A stretch of DNA of 64,000 nucleotides. Source: Mycobacterium sp. 3519A (GTDB lineage Bacteria > Actinomycetota > Actinomycetes > Mycobacteriales > Mycobacteriaceae). Positions 1 through 8,382 of the stretch are shown in pieces; position 1 is the stretch's first letter; each line of letters starts with the position of its first letter. The position numbers and the translations under genes are program-made. Under the pieces are notes generated by a model, which worked only from the letters and a program-made list of their open reading frames with translations, did not search any database and was not told where the DNA came from. The DNA is taken from assembly GCF_900240945.1 (NCBI RefSeq), contig NZ_OESG01000014.1, positions 2,400,015 through 2,464,014 of the forward strand. The letters run 5' to 3'.

Positions 1-1294
1 TTCCACTCCGCACAATCCTTTTTCGTCGCGAGCGATCATCGCAATTCTGCTGTTCGTCATTCCGCTGAGCCAGATCGCGCTCGACGTGTACACCCCGGCG
101 CTGCCGAAGATGGCGGCGGAATTCGCCGCCTCGAACGACGTCATCCAGAACACGGTGACTGCCTACATGCTTGGGATGGCGCTGGCCTTCATCCCGGCCG
201 GCCTGATTGCCGATGCCGTGGGCCGCAGGCGTGTTCTTCTTGCCGGGCTGGCGTTGCTCACGACGGCGAGTGTCGGATGCGCACTGGCACCGACTCTGCC
301 GGCGCTGCTGTGTATTCGATTCGTAGAAGGCATCGGTGCGAGTGTGTGCCTGCTGCTGGCGGCGACCATCGCAGCCGATTGTTTCCGGGGCGCAAAGCTG
401 GTCTCGGTCATGGGCATACTGGGGGCGGCTTGGGGATCGGCGCCGGTGTTGGCTCCGGCTGTTGGCGGTCTGCTGGTGCAAATCGGCTCTTGGCGAGTGG
501 TGTTCGGATTGTTCGCTCTCTTCGTCGCGTCAGTGGGAATTGTGGTCGCGAAGTTCCTTCCCGAGACGCTGCCTACCGAACGGCGATCGACGGTCAACCT
601 GCGTGCGGCCGCAGGGGTGCTTGGTGCGGCCCTGCGGCACCGGATTTTTGTGGCGTTCGTGCTGATGTTCGGCCTCGTCGGAGCGGCGCAGATGGTCTTC
701 GGCGTCGTCGCCCCGTTCTTGTTCGAGGTGAAACTCGGATTCGCTCCGGCGGTATACGGCCTGGTGGCGTTGGGTGTCGGTGTCGCTAATCTGACCGGCG
801 AATTAGCCTGCGGCGTGCTTGCTCGCCGACTCTCCAGCTGGCGGCTCGGCTTCGGCGCGTGGGTCCCGTTCTTCGTCGGCGCGGTCGTTCTCGTGGTGAC
901 GGCCGCGGTGGTGGGCGTGAACGCATGGGCGATCGCCGTCGCGGCGGCGCTGGCGTTCGTCGGGATCGGTGTACTCGACCCGCAGAGCAAGGGATTGGCG
1001 ATGGGGGTGTTTTCACGGAACGTCGGTCTGATCGCCGGCCTGGTGAACACTTGCTGTTACTTGATCGTGAGCGCGGCGATGGCGTTGATGGCCTACTTAC
1101 CTGAGGAGTCCCAGGCCCCGCTCGGTTGGTTGTATATCGGGGTCGGCGCAGTCCTCGTAGTGCTCTTGTTCAGTACTGTCCGGCGCGGCATTATTGCGGA
1201 AAGCCCAGAGCCCAGCCGCGGTAGATCCAGCCAGACCCCACATGGGGAGTCGGCAGAATCTGGATGTTGTGCCCGTCGCCGTACCCGCGCTTGA
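1..1294 (+). CDS. MFS drug-efflux transporter, Bcr/CflA type (5' end outside window)
   Basis: The reading frame is open from the left edge of the window (codon phase from base 2), so the start lies upstream and about 430 residues are visible. The protein is almost entirely hydrophobic membrane segments. Near the start it has the signature LDVYTPALPKM, which resembles the Bcr/CflA subfamily (DMYLPALP), followed by the MFS loop motif ADAVGRRR. Known relatives are proton-driven exporters of drugs or small metabolites in the inner membrane. The last roughly 40 residues are hydrophilic and overlap the 3' end of the convergent gene at 1191-1694 by about 100 bases, which is a long overlap; the C-terminus may be an extension. 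It is uncertain whether the gene belongs to the adjacent terpenoid cluster. Confidence 0.85.
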   Translation, partial: STPHNPFSSRAIIAILLFVIPLSQIALDVYTPALPKMAAEFAASNDVIQNTVTAYMLGMALAFIPAGLIADAVGRRRVLLAGLALLTTASVGCALAPTLPALLCIRFVEGIGASVCLLLAATIAADCFRGAKLVSVMGILGAAWGSAPVLAPAVGGLLVQIGSWRVVFGLFALFVASVGIVVAKFLPETLPTERRSTVNLRAAAGVLGAALRHRIFVAFVLMFGLVGAAQMVFGVVAPFLFEVKLGFAPAVYGLVALGVGVANLTGELACGVLARRLSSWRLGFGAWVPFFVGAVVLVVTAAVVGVNAWAIAVAAALAFVGIGVLDPQSKGLAMGVFSRNVGLIAGLVNTCCYLIVSAAMALMAYLPEESQAPLGWLYIGVGAVLVVLLFSTVRRGIIAESPEPSRGRSSQTPHGESAESGCCARRRTRA

Positions 1295-1694
1295 GCCCTT
1301 GGACGCCGCCGGAGACATATGTCCCATCGCCACGAGCGATATCGATGTGAGCGCCGTAGGGGCTCTTGCTGAAGACGAGCGCGCCCCGCGGGGGATTCGT
1401 GTCGGTGTGTATCTGGCCCTGTTGAAGGAGGGTTTGGTACATGGTCTCAGCGGCGCCGTCCCAGCCGTATTTGGCCTGCGACACGCCGTAGGCCCAGGCC
1501 ACGAAAGCCTCGCACCCATATGGGCCGAACTGGTCTGTCCCGAGCGCGCTTTCGGCCTTGGCGATCGCGGCTTCCGCCCCGGGAAGCGTGTCAGCTCGGG
1601 CGTTCGGTGCGAACAGGAGCGCCGCGGCAAGCAGGGGGGCGAAAAGTGATAGGCAGAATCGGGCGTTCAACTCGTGGCTCCGTTCCCGGTGCAT
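1191..1694 (-). CDS. Secreted CHAP/NlpC-P60-like cysteine peptidase domain protein
   Basis: The ATG at 1694 gives a 167-residue protein starting with basic residues, then a hydrophobic stretch (LSLFAPLLAAALLFAPNA) and an ARADT cleavage-type site, so a signal peptide is likely. The mature part has GCEAFVAWAYG, a Cys in the position expected for a CHAP or NlpC/P60 nucleophile, then PPRGALVFSK and GAHIDIA with a candidate catalytic His. These folds cut or bind peptidoglycan peptides in the cell wall. The assignment rests on motif resemblance only. The reading frame stays open upstream to 1841, but that extension is hydrophilic and lacks a signal. The gene ends inside the 3' end of the MFS gene. 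Confidence 0.6.
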   Translation of the reverse strand: MHRERSHELNARFCLSLFAPLLAAALLFAPNARADTLPGAEAAIAKAESALGTDQFGPYGCEAFVAWAYGVSQAKYGWDGAAETMYQTLLQQGQIHTDTNPPRGALVFSKSPYGAHIDIARGDGTYVSGGVQGLKRGYGDGHNIQILPTPHVGSGWIYRGWALGFPQ

Positions 1695-1800
1695 CTCGGC
1701 GGCGTGATTCGCACCGGCTTGTGCGAGACTCTCAATTCTTCCAGCATTCTTCAGGTGCCGCTCAGGTACCCGTCGGGAGGTGGTTGAAACCGCTGTGCAG

Positions 1801-2919
1801 CTAAGACGATGCGAGCGCGGTGAGCTGGAATTGCGTTGCAAGGGCCCGCATAGCGTCGGCGTCGCTGGGTCGTAGCCGTTCCAGGGCGCTGAAGGCCAGA
1901 TGGTCGGCGATCATCATGCGACGCACTGAGATCTCCGGCAGTTCATCGGCCAGCGGTTCCCCCGGCAGGGTATCGACGAGCGCAAAGGTGGCGCCGACGA
2001 TGAGCGGGCACACCGAGGGCGGCATCGAGCGCCGATCACCAAGGACAAGGAGGTCTGCCGCGCCCGATCGAGCAGCAAGGTCGGCCTTCCCCGAGTGGTA
2101 GGGCGACGCATCCAGCAGGTGATGAATCGCCCCATCGACGGACCAGCGCGCGCGCTCCAGCATCGCGGTCCAACCAGCAGGTGAGATGGAGGCCAACACT
2201 GCGGCGGCCAACCGCACCGGTCGCCGGTACGGTGCGGGCGCTCCGACGGCCGCGCACAAGAACGCGGCCGTCGTGATGGCCATATAGGCCACCGCCACCC
2301 GAGCGCCGCGACTATGGATGCACGGGCCGAGCCGGGCGAGCAGGGCGATGCTGCCCAGCGCTGGGGCCAGCACGTGTTGCATTACCGCCCGGGTCAGTTC
2401 CTCGCCGTCGCAGGCGCCGTACAGCGCCAGTTCGCCGTTCCGCAAGTCGCTGGCCAACTGGGCTGTGACGCCGAGGCAGCCTGCCAGCTCGCTCAAATCG
2501 GCTTCGGCGCAGGCATCTTCGGCGACCAGTGAGCATACGTAGAGCACCACCCGTCCGAGCACACGCTCGCCGTAGACGGTCCGCCGCAGCGGGCGATCCA
2601 GGTTCAGCGCCATCACCTGACCGACATCGGTCAACATTCGACCGATCCGTTTGCGGCGTTCGAAGGGCAGTTCCGACAGCAGCTCTCGCGCGTCGCGGAT
2701 GCGCTCGGCCAACACCAGGCCGACCGGCGGTGGCGGTGTATCGGTGTCGCCGTTCAGGTAGTCCACGGCGGCGACGACGGCGCAGGCCGCCAGCGGGCGG
2801 GCGCTCATGTCTTCGTAGGCGGCGAGCACCCGGAAGGCCAGCAGGGCGGCGGTCGCCTCGCACCGCACGTCCGCGGGAAGGAAAGCGGCCGCGATGCCGA
2901 GATTTCGCACCCCGCTCAC
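1801..2919 (-). CDS. Squalene/phytoene synthase-like protein with degenerate motifs
   Basis: The 372-residue protein starts at GTG 2919, which overlaps the stop of the upstream prenyl synthase gene (GTGA), so the two are translationally coupled. The N-terminal text (AAAFLPADVR, ALLAFRVLAAYEDM) resembles the first helices of phytoene and squalene synthases, which couple two prenyl diphosphates head to head. A middle segment (YGERVLGRVVLYVCS, then LGVTAQLASDLRNG) matches the family's second half. The usual Asp-rich motifs are eroded: AYEDM replaces DDxxD and ASDLRN replaces the NxxRD region. It could therefore be a non-catalytic partner or an enzyme with altered chemistry. The distal 130 residues have no motif I recognise. 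Confidence 0.55.
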   Translation of the reverse strand: MSGVRNLGIAAAFLPADVRCEATAALLAFRVLAAYEDMSARPLAACAVVAAVDYLNGDTDTPPPPVGLVLAERIRDARELLSELPFERRKRIGRMLTDVGQVMALNLDRPLRRTVYGERVLGRVVLYVCSLVAEDACAEADLSELAGCLGVTAQLASDLRNGELALYGACDGEELTRAVMQHVLAPALGSIALLARLGPCIHSRGARVAVAYMAITTAAFLCAAVGAPAPYRRPVRLAAAVLASISPAGWTAMLERARWSVDGAIHHLLDASPYHSGKADLAARSGAADLLVLGDRRSMPPSVCPLIVGATFALVDTLPGEPLADELPEISVRRMMIADHLAFSALERLRPSDADAMRALATQFQLTALASS

Positions 2920-3938
2920 CGGGACACCACCCGCACCGACAGTTCGCGCAACTGCTCACGCGCCGGAGATGGCGGGAATGCATCGATGGCCCGGCAGGCC
3001 GTCCGGGCGGCGCGGACGGCGACCGCACGAGCAGCTCGGGTCGCCCCGCTACGCACCAGGTCGGCTCGCAGGTCGGCACTGGACGTCAGCCTGGAGACCC
3101 ACATTTCATGGGACCCGGGCCGCATGGCCAGCCATTCGATCACCGGCCAGGTCGGCACCCGGCGGTCGAGGTCACCGCCCGCGTCTTTGCCCAGTGCGGG
3201 GCCGCCCTCCACGTCGCGGACGTCATCCATGATCTGGAACGCGAGGGCGAGTTGGTCGGCGTATCGCATCAGGGCGCACAACTGAGTGTTGTCGAGGCCG
3301 CCCGCCGTGCCGCCGTACGAGCAGGCCAGGCGGAACAGCGTGCCAGTCTTGGCCCCGGCCACGAGTTCGTAGTGCCTGCGCATGGCGGCGTCGTCGACGG
3401 CAGGTGGCAGGGTCTCGATGAGCTGCCCGAACGACAGGTCCGAGATGCGGTCGAGGTAGGTGACGTCGAGGTCTGCACCGAGCCCTGCGAACACCGCCGG
3501 GTGGTCGGCCAGTACTCGTGCGAGTACCTGTAACGCCGTGCCGACCAGATGAAATCCTGCCCGGGCGGCTGTGCGGACGCCGAACGCAGCCGGTACTGAC
3601 GGCGCATTGCGCCGCAAGAGCGATCCGTCGCAGATGTCGTCGTGAACGAGCGACGCCTCGTGGATCATCTCGATCGCGCACGCCACATCGACGGCGTCGC
3701 GTAGCGGCACCGCGGCAGCCGAGGGCAGCAGACCGGCACAGCCCAGCACCATCGCGGATCGTATCCGTTTACCGGGGACGGCAAGGACGTGGCGGTAAAT
3801 TTCTTCGAAACCGCCACCGTCAACCAGGATTTCGCGCAACCTCTCGGCCACCAGCGGCATGTGATCGGATGGGCAACTCAGCAAGGGGCGGTCGGCGCCC
3901 AGACCACCGGAAGCGACCAAAATGCTTGCGTCAACCAT
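2916..3938 (-). CDS. Trans-isoprenyl diphosphate synthase (GGPP/FPP synthase-like)
   Basis: This 340-residue enzyme has all the chain-elongation motifs: GKRIR (residues 56-60, IPP binding), the first Asp-rich motif DDICD (100-104), KT (197-198) and the second Asp-rich motif DDVRD (238-242). It should condense IPP with an allylic diphosphate to give a longer all-trans prenyl diphosphate in the cytosol. The residues before DDICD (MIHEASLVH) are of the type seen in C15-C20 synthases, but product length cannot be read safely. ATG 3938 is chosen because AAGGA lies six bases upstream; ATG 3944 would leave no spacing. It heads a two-gene operon with 1801-2919 and lies behind shared promoter element A (3990-4066). 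Confidence 0.88.
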   Translation of the reverse strand: MVDASILVASGGLGADRPLLSCPSDHMPLVAERLREILVDGGGFEEIYRHVLAVPGKRIRSAMVLGCAGLLPSAAAVPLRDAVDVACAIEMIHEASLVHDDICDGSLLRRNAPSVPAAFGVRTAARAGFHLVGTALQVLARVLADHPAVFAGLGADLDVTYLDRISDLSFGQLIETLPPAVDDAAMRRHYELVAGAKTGTLFRLACSYGGTAGGLDNTQLCALMRYADQLALAFQIMDDVRDVEGGPALGKDAGGDLDRRVPTWPVIEWLAMRPGSHEMWVSRLTSSADLRADLVRSGATRAARAVAVRAARTACRAIDAFPPSPAREQLRELSVRVVSR

Positions 3939-3989
3939 CCTCATTCCTTCTGCGATGTCTTCGAAACACGCGTTCCGCTCACCACAGAA

Positions 3990-4066
3990 ATCGTCGCTGC
4001 CGTGTGGGGCACTGCGAGCAGTAGTGCGCCACTGCGATCTCGCCCGGTTTCGGCGCGGTACTACTT
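3990..4066 (-). promoter_or_regulatory. Shared cluster promoter element, copy A (drives 2916-3938)
   Basis: Read on the minus strand: box 1 AGTAGTACCG starts at 4065, box 2 GCAGTGG starts at 4035 followed by inverted ACTACTGC, and a -10-like GACGATTTCT starts at 3995. The start-to-start spacings (30 and 40 bases) equal those of copies B and C. An extra GCAGT half-site lies at 4015-4011. The coding start is about 52 bases beyond the GACGAT box. Confidence 0.75.
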
Positions 4067-4090
4067 AACCCGCTCTTGAATCCTGCGACT

Positions 4091-4172
4091 CAGTAGTACC
4101 GCGCCGAGACCAGCCTCGATTGCAGTAGGGCTCCACTGAGAGCCACCCCCCGAATCCGAGTGACGATCCCTA
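4091..4172 (+). promoter_or_regulatory. Shared cluster promoter element, copy B (drives 4231-10457)
   Basis: Box 1 AGTAGTACCG starts at 4092, box 2 GCAGTAG at 4122 with an inverted CCACTGAG after it, and the -10-like GACGATCCCT at 4162. Spacings are 30 and 40 bases, identical to copies A and C. Another GCAGTGG half-site follows at 4175. Copies A and B lie back to back in the divergent intergenic region, and each faces its own gene. Confidence 0.75.
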
Positions 4173-4230
4173 TTGCAGTGGTCCTCTGCGTCGGATCTCC
4201 AGACGGCGCAAACGAGCGCAGGAGGCAACG

Positions 4231-5076
4231 TTGTATGCACTTGCACCAAGTACGCCTCGGCTGATCCCCGGCCGCACCCTTGACAACCTGGACTTGGCGC
4301 CAAGCGGCGGTGTTTGTCGCGGCTCGATCCGCGTGGATCGTCAAGACCCTGTGTTCTTCGACCATCCGCTCGACCACGTGCCGGGAATGCTGCTGGTGGT
4401 CGCCGGTCTTGAGTTGGCCGAGCACGCAGCGATGCTGCGGCCGGCCCACGTGAATTTCCGTCTCACGTTCAAAAAATTCTGCGAGCTCGACGCCCCGGTT
4501 GACGTGAGTGCGACCCGCGAAACCGGTGGGAACCCGTTCGAATTCGTCCAATTAGGCCGCAGCATAGCGAGGGGACTGCTGGGCCGACGCGAGACCGCGC
4601 TGCCGGCGGAGCTTGCCCCGGTGCCAGCATTTGGCAACGGTTCGATCCCGGGTGAACTGGTGCACCGGGCCGACCCCGGAAATATCGCGGTCGGCCCGCT
4701 GACAATCGACGCCGGACGCGTCTGGGTTCGCGTACTCGAGGAGGCCGCCCTCGGCGGAATACCACCGAAGGCCAGCGCGGTCGCCTCCATCATCGAGGCC
4801 GCCCGGCAGTTCGTCATCGCGATTCTTCACTTGTGGGGCCGCCAGCCACTGGGGACGAAGATGATATTCGTCGGCCTCACCGCAGACGTGCCCACTGCGC
4901 TGCCGCAGGGTCACGTCACGCGGGCCCTGTCGTGGCAGCCCACTCCGCCAGAACAGACACGCAAAATCCACATCGACGTGCACGCGGTAGGCGATCGAGC
5001 CATCAAAGTCGGCTCGATTGTCATCGCGGCCCGCTGCGCCGACGAAATCGAGTACGCGCAATTGCGCGCGGGCTAG
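4231..5076 (+). CDS. AfsA-like A-factor biosynthesis double-hotdog protein
   Basis: The 281-residue protein contains the family signature DHPLDHVPGMLLV (about residues 44-56) and a second half with EAARQF at about 190, matching the two-hotdog layout of AfsA/ScbA proteins. In Streptomyces, AfsA joins a beta-ketoacyl chain from an acyl carrier to dihydroxyacetone phosphate in butyrolactone autoinducer synthesis. TTG 4231 is chosen because GGAGG ends five bases upstream. It is the first gene of the rightward operon and follows promoter element B. No butyrolactone-receptor-type TetR gene is adjacent, so a role in building a metabolite rather than a signal is equally possible. The family call is firm; substrate and product are inference. 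Confidence 0.8.
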   Translation: MYALAPSTPRLIPGRTLDNLDLAPSGGVCRGSIRVDRQDPVFFDHPLDHVPGMLLVVAGLELAEHAAMLRPAHVNFRLTFKKFCELDAPVDVSATRETGGNPFEFVQLGRSIARGLLGRRETALPAELAPVPAFGNGSIPGELVHRADPGNIAVGPLTIDAGRVWVRVLEEAALGGIPPKASAVASIIEAARQFVIAILHLWGRQPLGTKMIFVGLTADVPTALPQGHVTRALSWQPTPPEQTRKIHIDVHAVGDRAIKVGSIVIAARCADEIEYAQLRAG

Positions 5077-5094
5077 ACGATGGAAGGCTGGTAA

Positions 5095-5718
5095 ATGACT
5101 GATCGACTCGCCACGTACATTCTTCGTAATCTCCTGGTACTGACCACCATTGGTCTTGCGATTGCGGTCGCGGCACACCTTGCCGGCGGGCGCCTCGCTG
5201 CAGCGGCTTTCGTCGCCGCATACCTGGTGTGGCTGCTTTCCGAGGCACGAATCACGGTTGGGACACCGACACAATCAGCCGCGGAGACTCGTACCCTCGT
5301 TCCATACGCGGTAGCGCGAGTCGCGACGGCACTGACGGCTGCGTACTCCGCGCCCGCGGTCCCCGACAAGTTCGGTATCGTGCTCGCCGGGATTTTCGGT
5401 GCGGGTGTGATGTTGCGCGCGTGGGCGATTCACGAACTGGGCCGCCAGTATTCGCATCGAGTGGTACGGCTCTCCGAGGGCGGCCTCGTTTCGTCCGGGC
5501 CGTACCGGACGCTGCGCCATCCCGCCTATGCCGGAATGTTGCTCGCCAACATCGGTTTAGTCGGCTACTTCGCGAGTCCTGCGAGTATCGCGGCACTGAC
5601 TCTCCTTGTCGCCGCGGTCCTCTGGCGCATCAGAATCGAAGAGGACATCCTCGCTGAATCGCCGCAGTACCGCGCTTTCGCCAAGACACGATGCCGGATC
5701 GTACCGGGGGTGTGGTGA
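5095..5718 (+). CDS. ICMT/PEMT-family membrane methyltransferase
   Basis: The 207-residue protein has several hydrophobic helices and the C-terminal signature SGPYRTLRHPAYAGM, typical of isoprenylcysteine carboxyl methyltransferase and phospholipid methyltransferase families (GxYxxxRHPxYxG), followed by EEDIL near the end. These use S-adenosylmethionine at the membrane to methylate a carboxylate, amine or similar group on a lipophilic substrate. The ATG has GGAAGG upstream. Its TGA overlaps the ATG of the next gene (TGATG), so expression is coupled. In this cluster it could O-methylate a prenylated intermediate; that is inference. Confidence 0.8.
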   Translation: MTDRLATYILRNLLVLTTIGLAIAVAAHLAGGRLAAAAFVAAYLVWLLSEARITVGTPTQSAAETRTLVPYAVARVATALTAAYSAPAVPDKFGIVLAGIFGAGVMLRAWAIHELGRQYSHRVVRLSEGGLVSSGPYRTLRHPAYAGMLLANIGLVGYFASPASIAALTLLVAAVLWRIRIEEDILAESPQYRAFAKTRCRIVPGVW

Positions 5719-8378
5719 TGATCAAGATCATTGACGCGCCCGCGGAACTGGCTGACGCCAGCGTGGTTGGGCACAAGTTCGCGCGCCAGCAACAGTTACG
5801 CGATGCCGGGGTTTCCGTCCCGCCGTTCTTCTGCGTCGTCAGGGAAACTCCGTGGTCAGCCGTCGCCGATGTCGTCGGCACCTTTCCCGGTGTCGGCGCC
5901 AGCGTCGAGAAGTTGACTGCCTGGGCCGAGGCGGCTCGCAGCGCTGTCGAGCACATGCGCCTCATGCCGGAGACAGAAGCCGAGATCTGGGAGAGGTACG
6001 CCGCCCTCGGCTCAGCCGACGTCGCAGTCCGTGCATGCGTGGTCGGCCGTCACGCACAGCCCGGCGAAGATGATGCCGCGGACCCGTTCGCGGGCCTCAC
6101 AGATAGTTACCTGTACGTTGGCGCGGACACGCTCATCGATGCCGTTTCAGCTTGTACCGCATCGCTTTTCAGTGTCAGATCGGTACTCTACCGCGCGCGG
6201 CGGGGGATCGACCCCCGAGTCCTCAGCATCTGCGTCGGAATTCAGCAGATGATCGATGGCGAGCGCTCGTTCGTCGTGTTCACCCACGATCCTGCTACCG
6301 GAGCCAGAGAGACTGTGGTCGCCGGCGTCTACGGCATCGGAGAAGGTGCGGTAGCCGAACGCGCCGACATCGACCACTTTTTCGTACGCGCGGACGGGAT
6401 CGGGCGGCTCATCTCGCACAAGGAGAGAATGCTCCGCCGGGCACCGGGCGGTGGCGTTACTGAGTATCGGGTGCCGGCTGGACTCGCCGACCTACCGGTG
6501 TTCTCCGATGCGGAAATCAGTCAGATCGCAGCGCTGGCGGAGACCACCGAGCGGTTGTTGTCCGGACCCCAAGACATAGAGGGCGTCGTCACGGCCGACT
6601 CAGCGATTCACCTGGTGCAGGCACGGCCGGCCACGTCGCCCCAAGCGCCGGCGACCACAGTCGAATGGACCAATCACAATCTGACTGAGAGCTTTCCGGG
6701 CGTGACCACCGCGATGACCTACTCGCACGCACGAGTCTTCTACCGCATGAGTTTCCGCAGCTTCTATCGCATCGTCGGAGTCTCTGAGAGCCAACTGCGG
6801 AGTCGGGACTACCAACTTCGTCGCATGATCGGATACCTCGACGGGCGGGCCTACTACCGCCTGGACGCGTGGTACGCACTGCACAGCCAGCTCCCCGGGT
6901 GGGACCTGCTTCGTCCGATGTGGGAGCGGTCGTTGGGCCTCGCAGAGCGAAATCCCAACCCAAGCCACGTGCTCGGCCGCCGTGCCATCACACGCATTAT
7001 CGGGCGTTCACCGCGACTGATATGGGCGGCCATCAGTTTTCCCCGCAAATTGCGGAGATTCTTGACCTGGTGGGATGCCCAGCACAGCCTCGGGGAGGGA
7101 CTGTCGCAAAAGCCGGTTGATGAACTAATCGAGACCTACCGCCGAATGTGGTCGGAAGCCGAATCACGCTGGGGTATACCGATTCTGGCCGGATACCTAT
7201 GCCTAGCTAGCTATGTCGTGGCGAGCGCCCTGGTCCAGCGGTGGACCCACTCCCTCGACGTGGACCTCACCGTACTCTTGCCGGGAGGGCCACCGAACCG
7301 AACGCTGCAGTCGGTGCACTCCACGGTGGCGCTCGCCGAGCAGATAAACGCGAACCCCGCGTTGGCGGCGCGAGTGCTGACTGGCGACGCACGCGATACC
7401 TGGGACCGCATCGCACGAGGCGCCTACGGCGGCAAACTGGAGTCCGATGCCCTTACGCATCTCAGGAAATTCGGCGACCGCGCCATGCACGACCTCAAGA
7501 TCGAGGAGCTGACGCCACGCCAGAGACCTGAGATGGTCATCGACGCCCTGCGGCCGTTTGTTGCAGCGGGAGCGACAATGCAGCAGACGCGGCTTCAGGA
7601 ATCGACCGCGGCCATAGCCGCACTTGATGAACTACACCGCATCTGCCCGTCACGGTGGAGACGCGCCCTTCTTCGCGCCGCGCTGCGGGTGGGTAGGTTC
7701 CTGGTGAGAGCTCGCGAGGACACCCGGTTCTGCCGCACCCAGCTATACGGATTCTCAAGGGAAGTCATGCGTCGCCTTGGGTCTGAGCTAGCCGCTGCAG
7801 GGTGTCTGGATTCACCCGATGACTATGTCCATCTGGAGGCCGACGAATTGTTGGCAGCCTTCGACGGCACCTCCACACACCCCGACCTGCGCGTCCTGGC
7901 ACGGACCCGAAAAGACGCCTATCTACGATCGAGGAATCGGCCCGCCCTTGCAGCCAAACTCACAACTGCCCCGCCGCCGATCGCTGCCGCCGACCTTCGT
8001 CGCGGGGCTGCCACATCGGCGACCGCAGGTTCCAGCACCGAACTGATCGGTCTTCCATCCAGCGCCGGGATTGCCTGTGGTCGCGCGAAATTGGTGCTGC
8101 GACCGGATGTTCCGCCGAGCGACTGCGCTGGGCGGATCCTGGTCGCCCGCGAAACCGATCCTGGATGGCTACCACTGATGCTCAACGCAACGGGACTCGT
8201 CGTCGAGCGCGGCAGCATGGTCTCCCACACCGCAATAACGGGACGGATGCTCGGCATCCCGACTGTGGTAGCGGTTGCTGGCGCGACCGCCAAGATATCC
8301 GACGGCGACGAGGTCGAGATCGACGGTAGATCGGGCAGCGTCCGCATCCTCTGCCCCCACTCACAGAAGCCGCGGTGA
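5718..8378 (+). CDS. PEP-synthase-like ATP-grasp/phosphohistidine phosphotransferase
   Basis: The 886-residue protein has the architecture of PEP synthase and rifampicin phosphotransferase. It has an N-terminal ATP-grasp (PPDK_N) region from about residue 10 (DAGVSVPPFF) to about 300 (PQDIEGVVTADS, HLVQARP), a long central region, and a C-terminal swivelling domain with the phospho-His loop SMVSHTAITGRMLGIP at about 830. Such enzymes use ATP to phosphorylate the His, then transfer phosphate to pyruvate or, in relatives, to a hydroxyl of a small molecule. No PEP-synthase C-terminal TIM barrel follows, so true PEP synthesis is unlikely and phosphorylation of a pathway intermediate fits better. 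It overlaps the preceding stop and ends four bases before the P450 start. Confidence 0.8.
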   Translation: MIKIIDAPAELADASVVGHKFARQQQLRDAGVSVPPFFCVVRETPWSAVADVVGTFPGVGASVEKLTAWAEAARSAVEHMRLMPETEAEIWERYAALGSADVAVRACVVGRHAQPGEDDAADPFAGLTDSYLYVGADTLIDAVSACTASLFSVRSVLYRARRGIDPRVLSICVGIQQMIDGERSFVVFTHDPATGARETVVAGVYGIGEGAVAERADIDHFFVRADGIGRLISHKERMLRRAPGGGVTEYRVPAGLADLPVFSDAEISQIAALAETTERLLSGPQDIEGVVTADSAIHLVQARPATSPQAPATTVEWTNHNLTESFPGVTTAMTYSHARVFYRMSFRSFYRIVGVSESQLRSRDYQLRRMIGYLDGRAYYRLDAWYALHSQLPGWDLLRPMWERSLGLAERNPNPSHVLGRRAITRIIGRSPRLIWAAISFPRKLRRFLTWWDAQHSLGEGLSQKPVDELIETYRRMWSEAESRWGIPILAGYLCLASYVVASALVQRWTHSLDVDLTVLLPGGPPNRTLQSVHSTVALAEQINANPALAARVLTGDARDTWDRIARGAYGGKLESDALTHLRKFGDRAMHDLKIEELTPRQRPEMVIDALRPFVAAGATMQQTRLQESTAAIAALDELHRICPSRWRRALLRAALRVGRFLVRAREDTRFCRTQLYGFSREVMRRLGSELAAAGCLDSPDDYVHLEADELLAAFDGTSTHPDLRVLARTRKDAYLRSRNRPALAAKLTTAPPPIAAADLRRGAATSATAGSSTELIGLPSSAGIACGRAKLVLRPDVPPSDCAGRILVARETDPGWLPLMLNATGLVVERGSMVSHTAITGRMLGIPTVVAVAGATAKISDGDEVEIDGRSGSVRILCPHSQKPR

Positions 8379-8382
8379 CATC

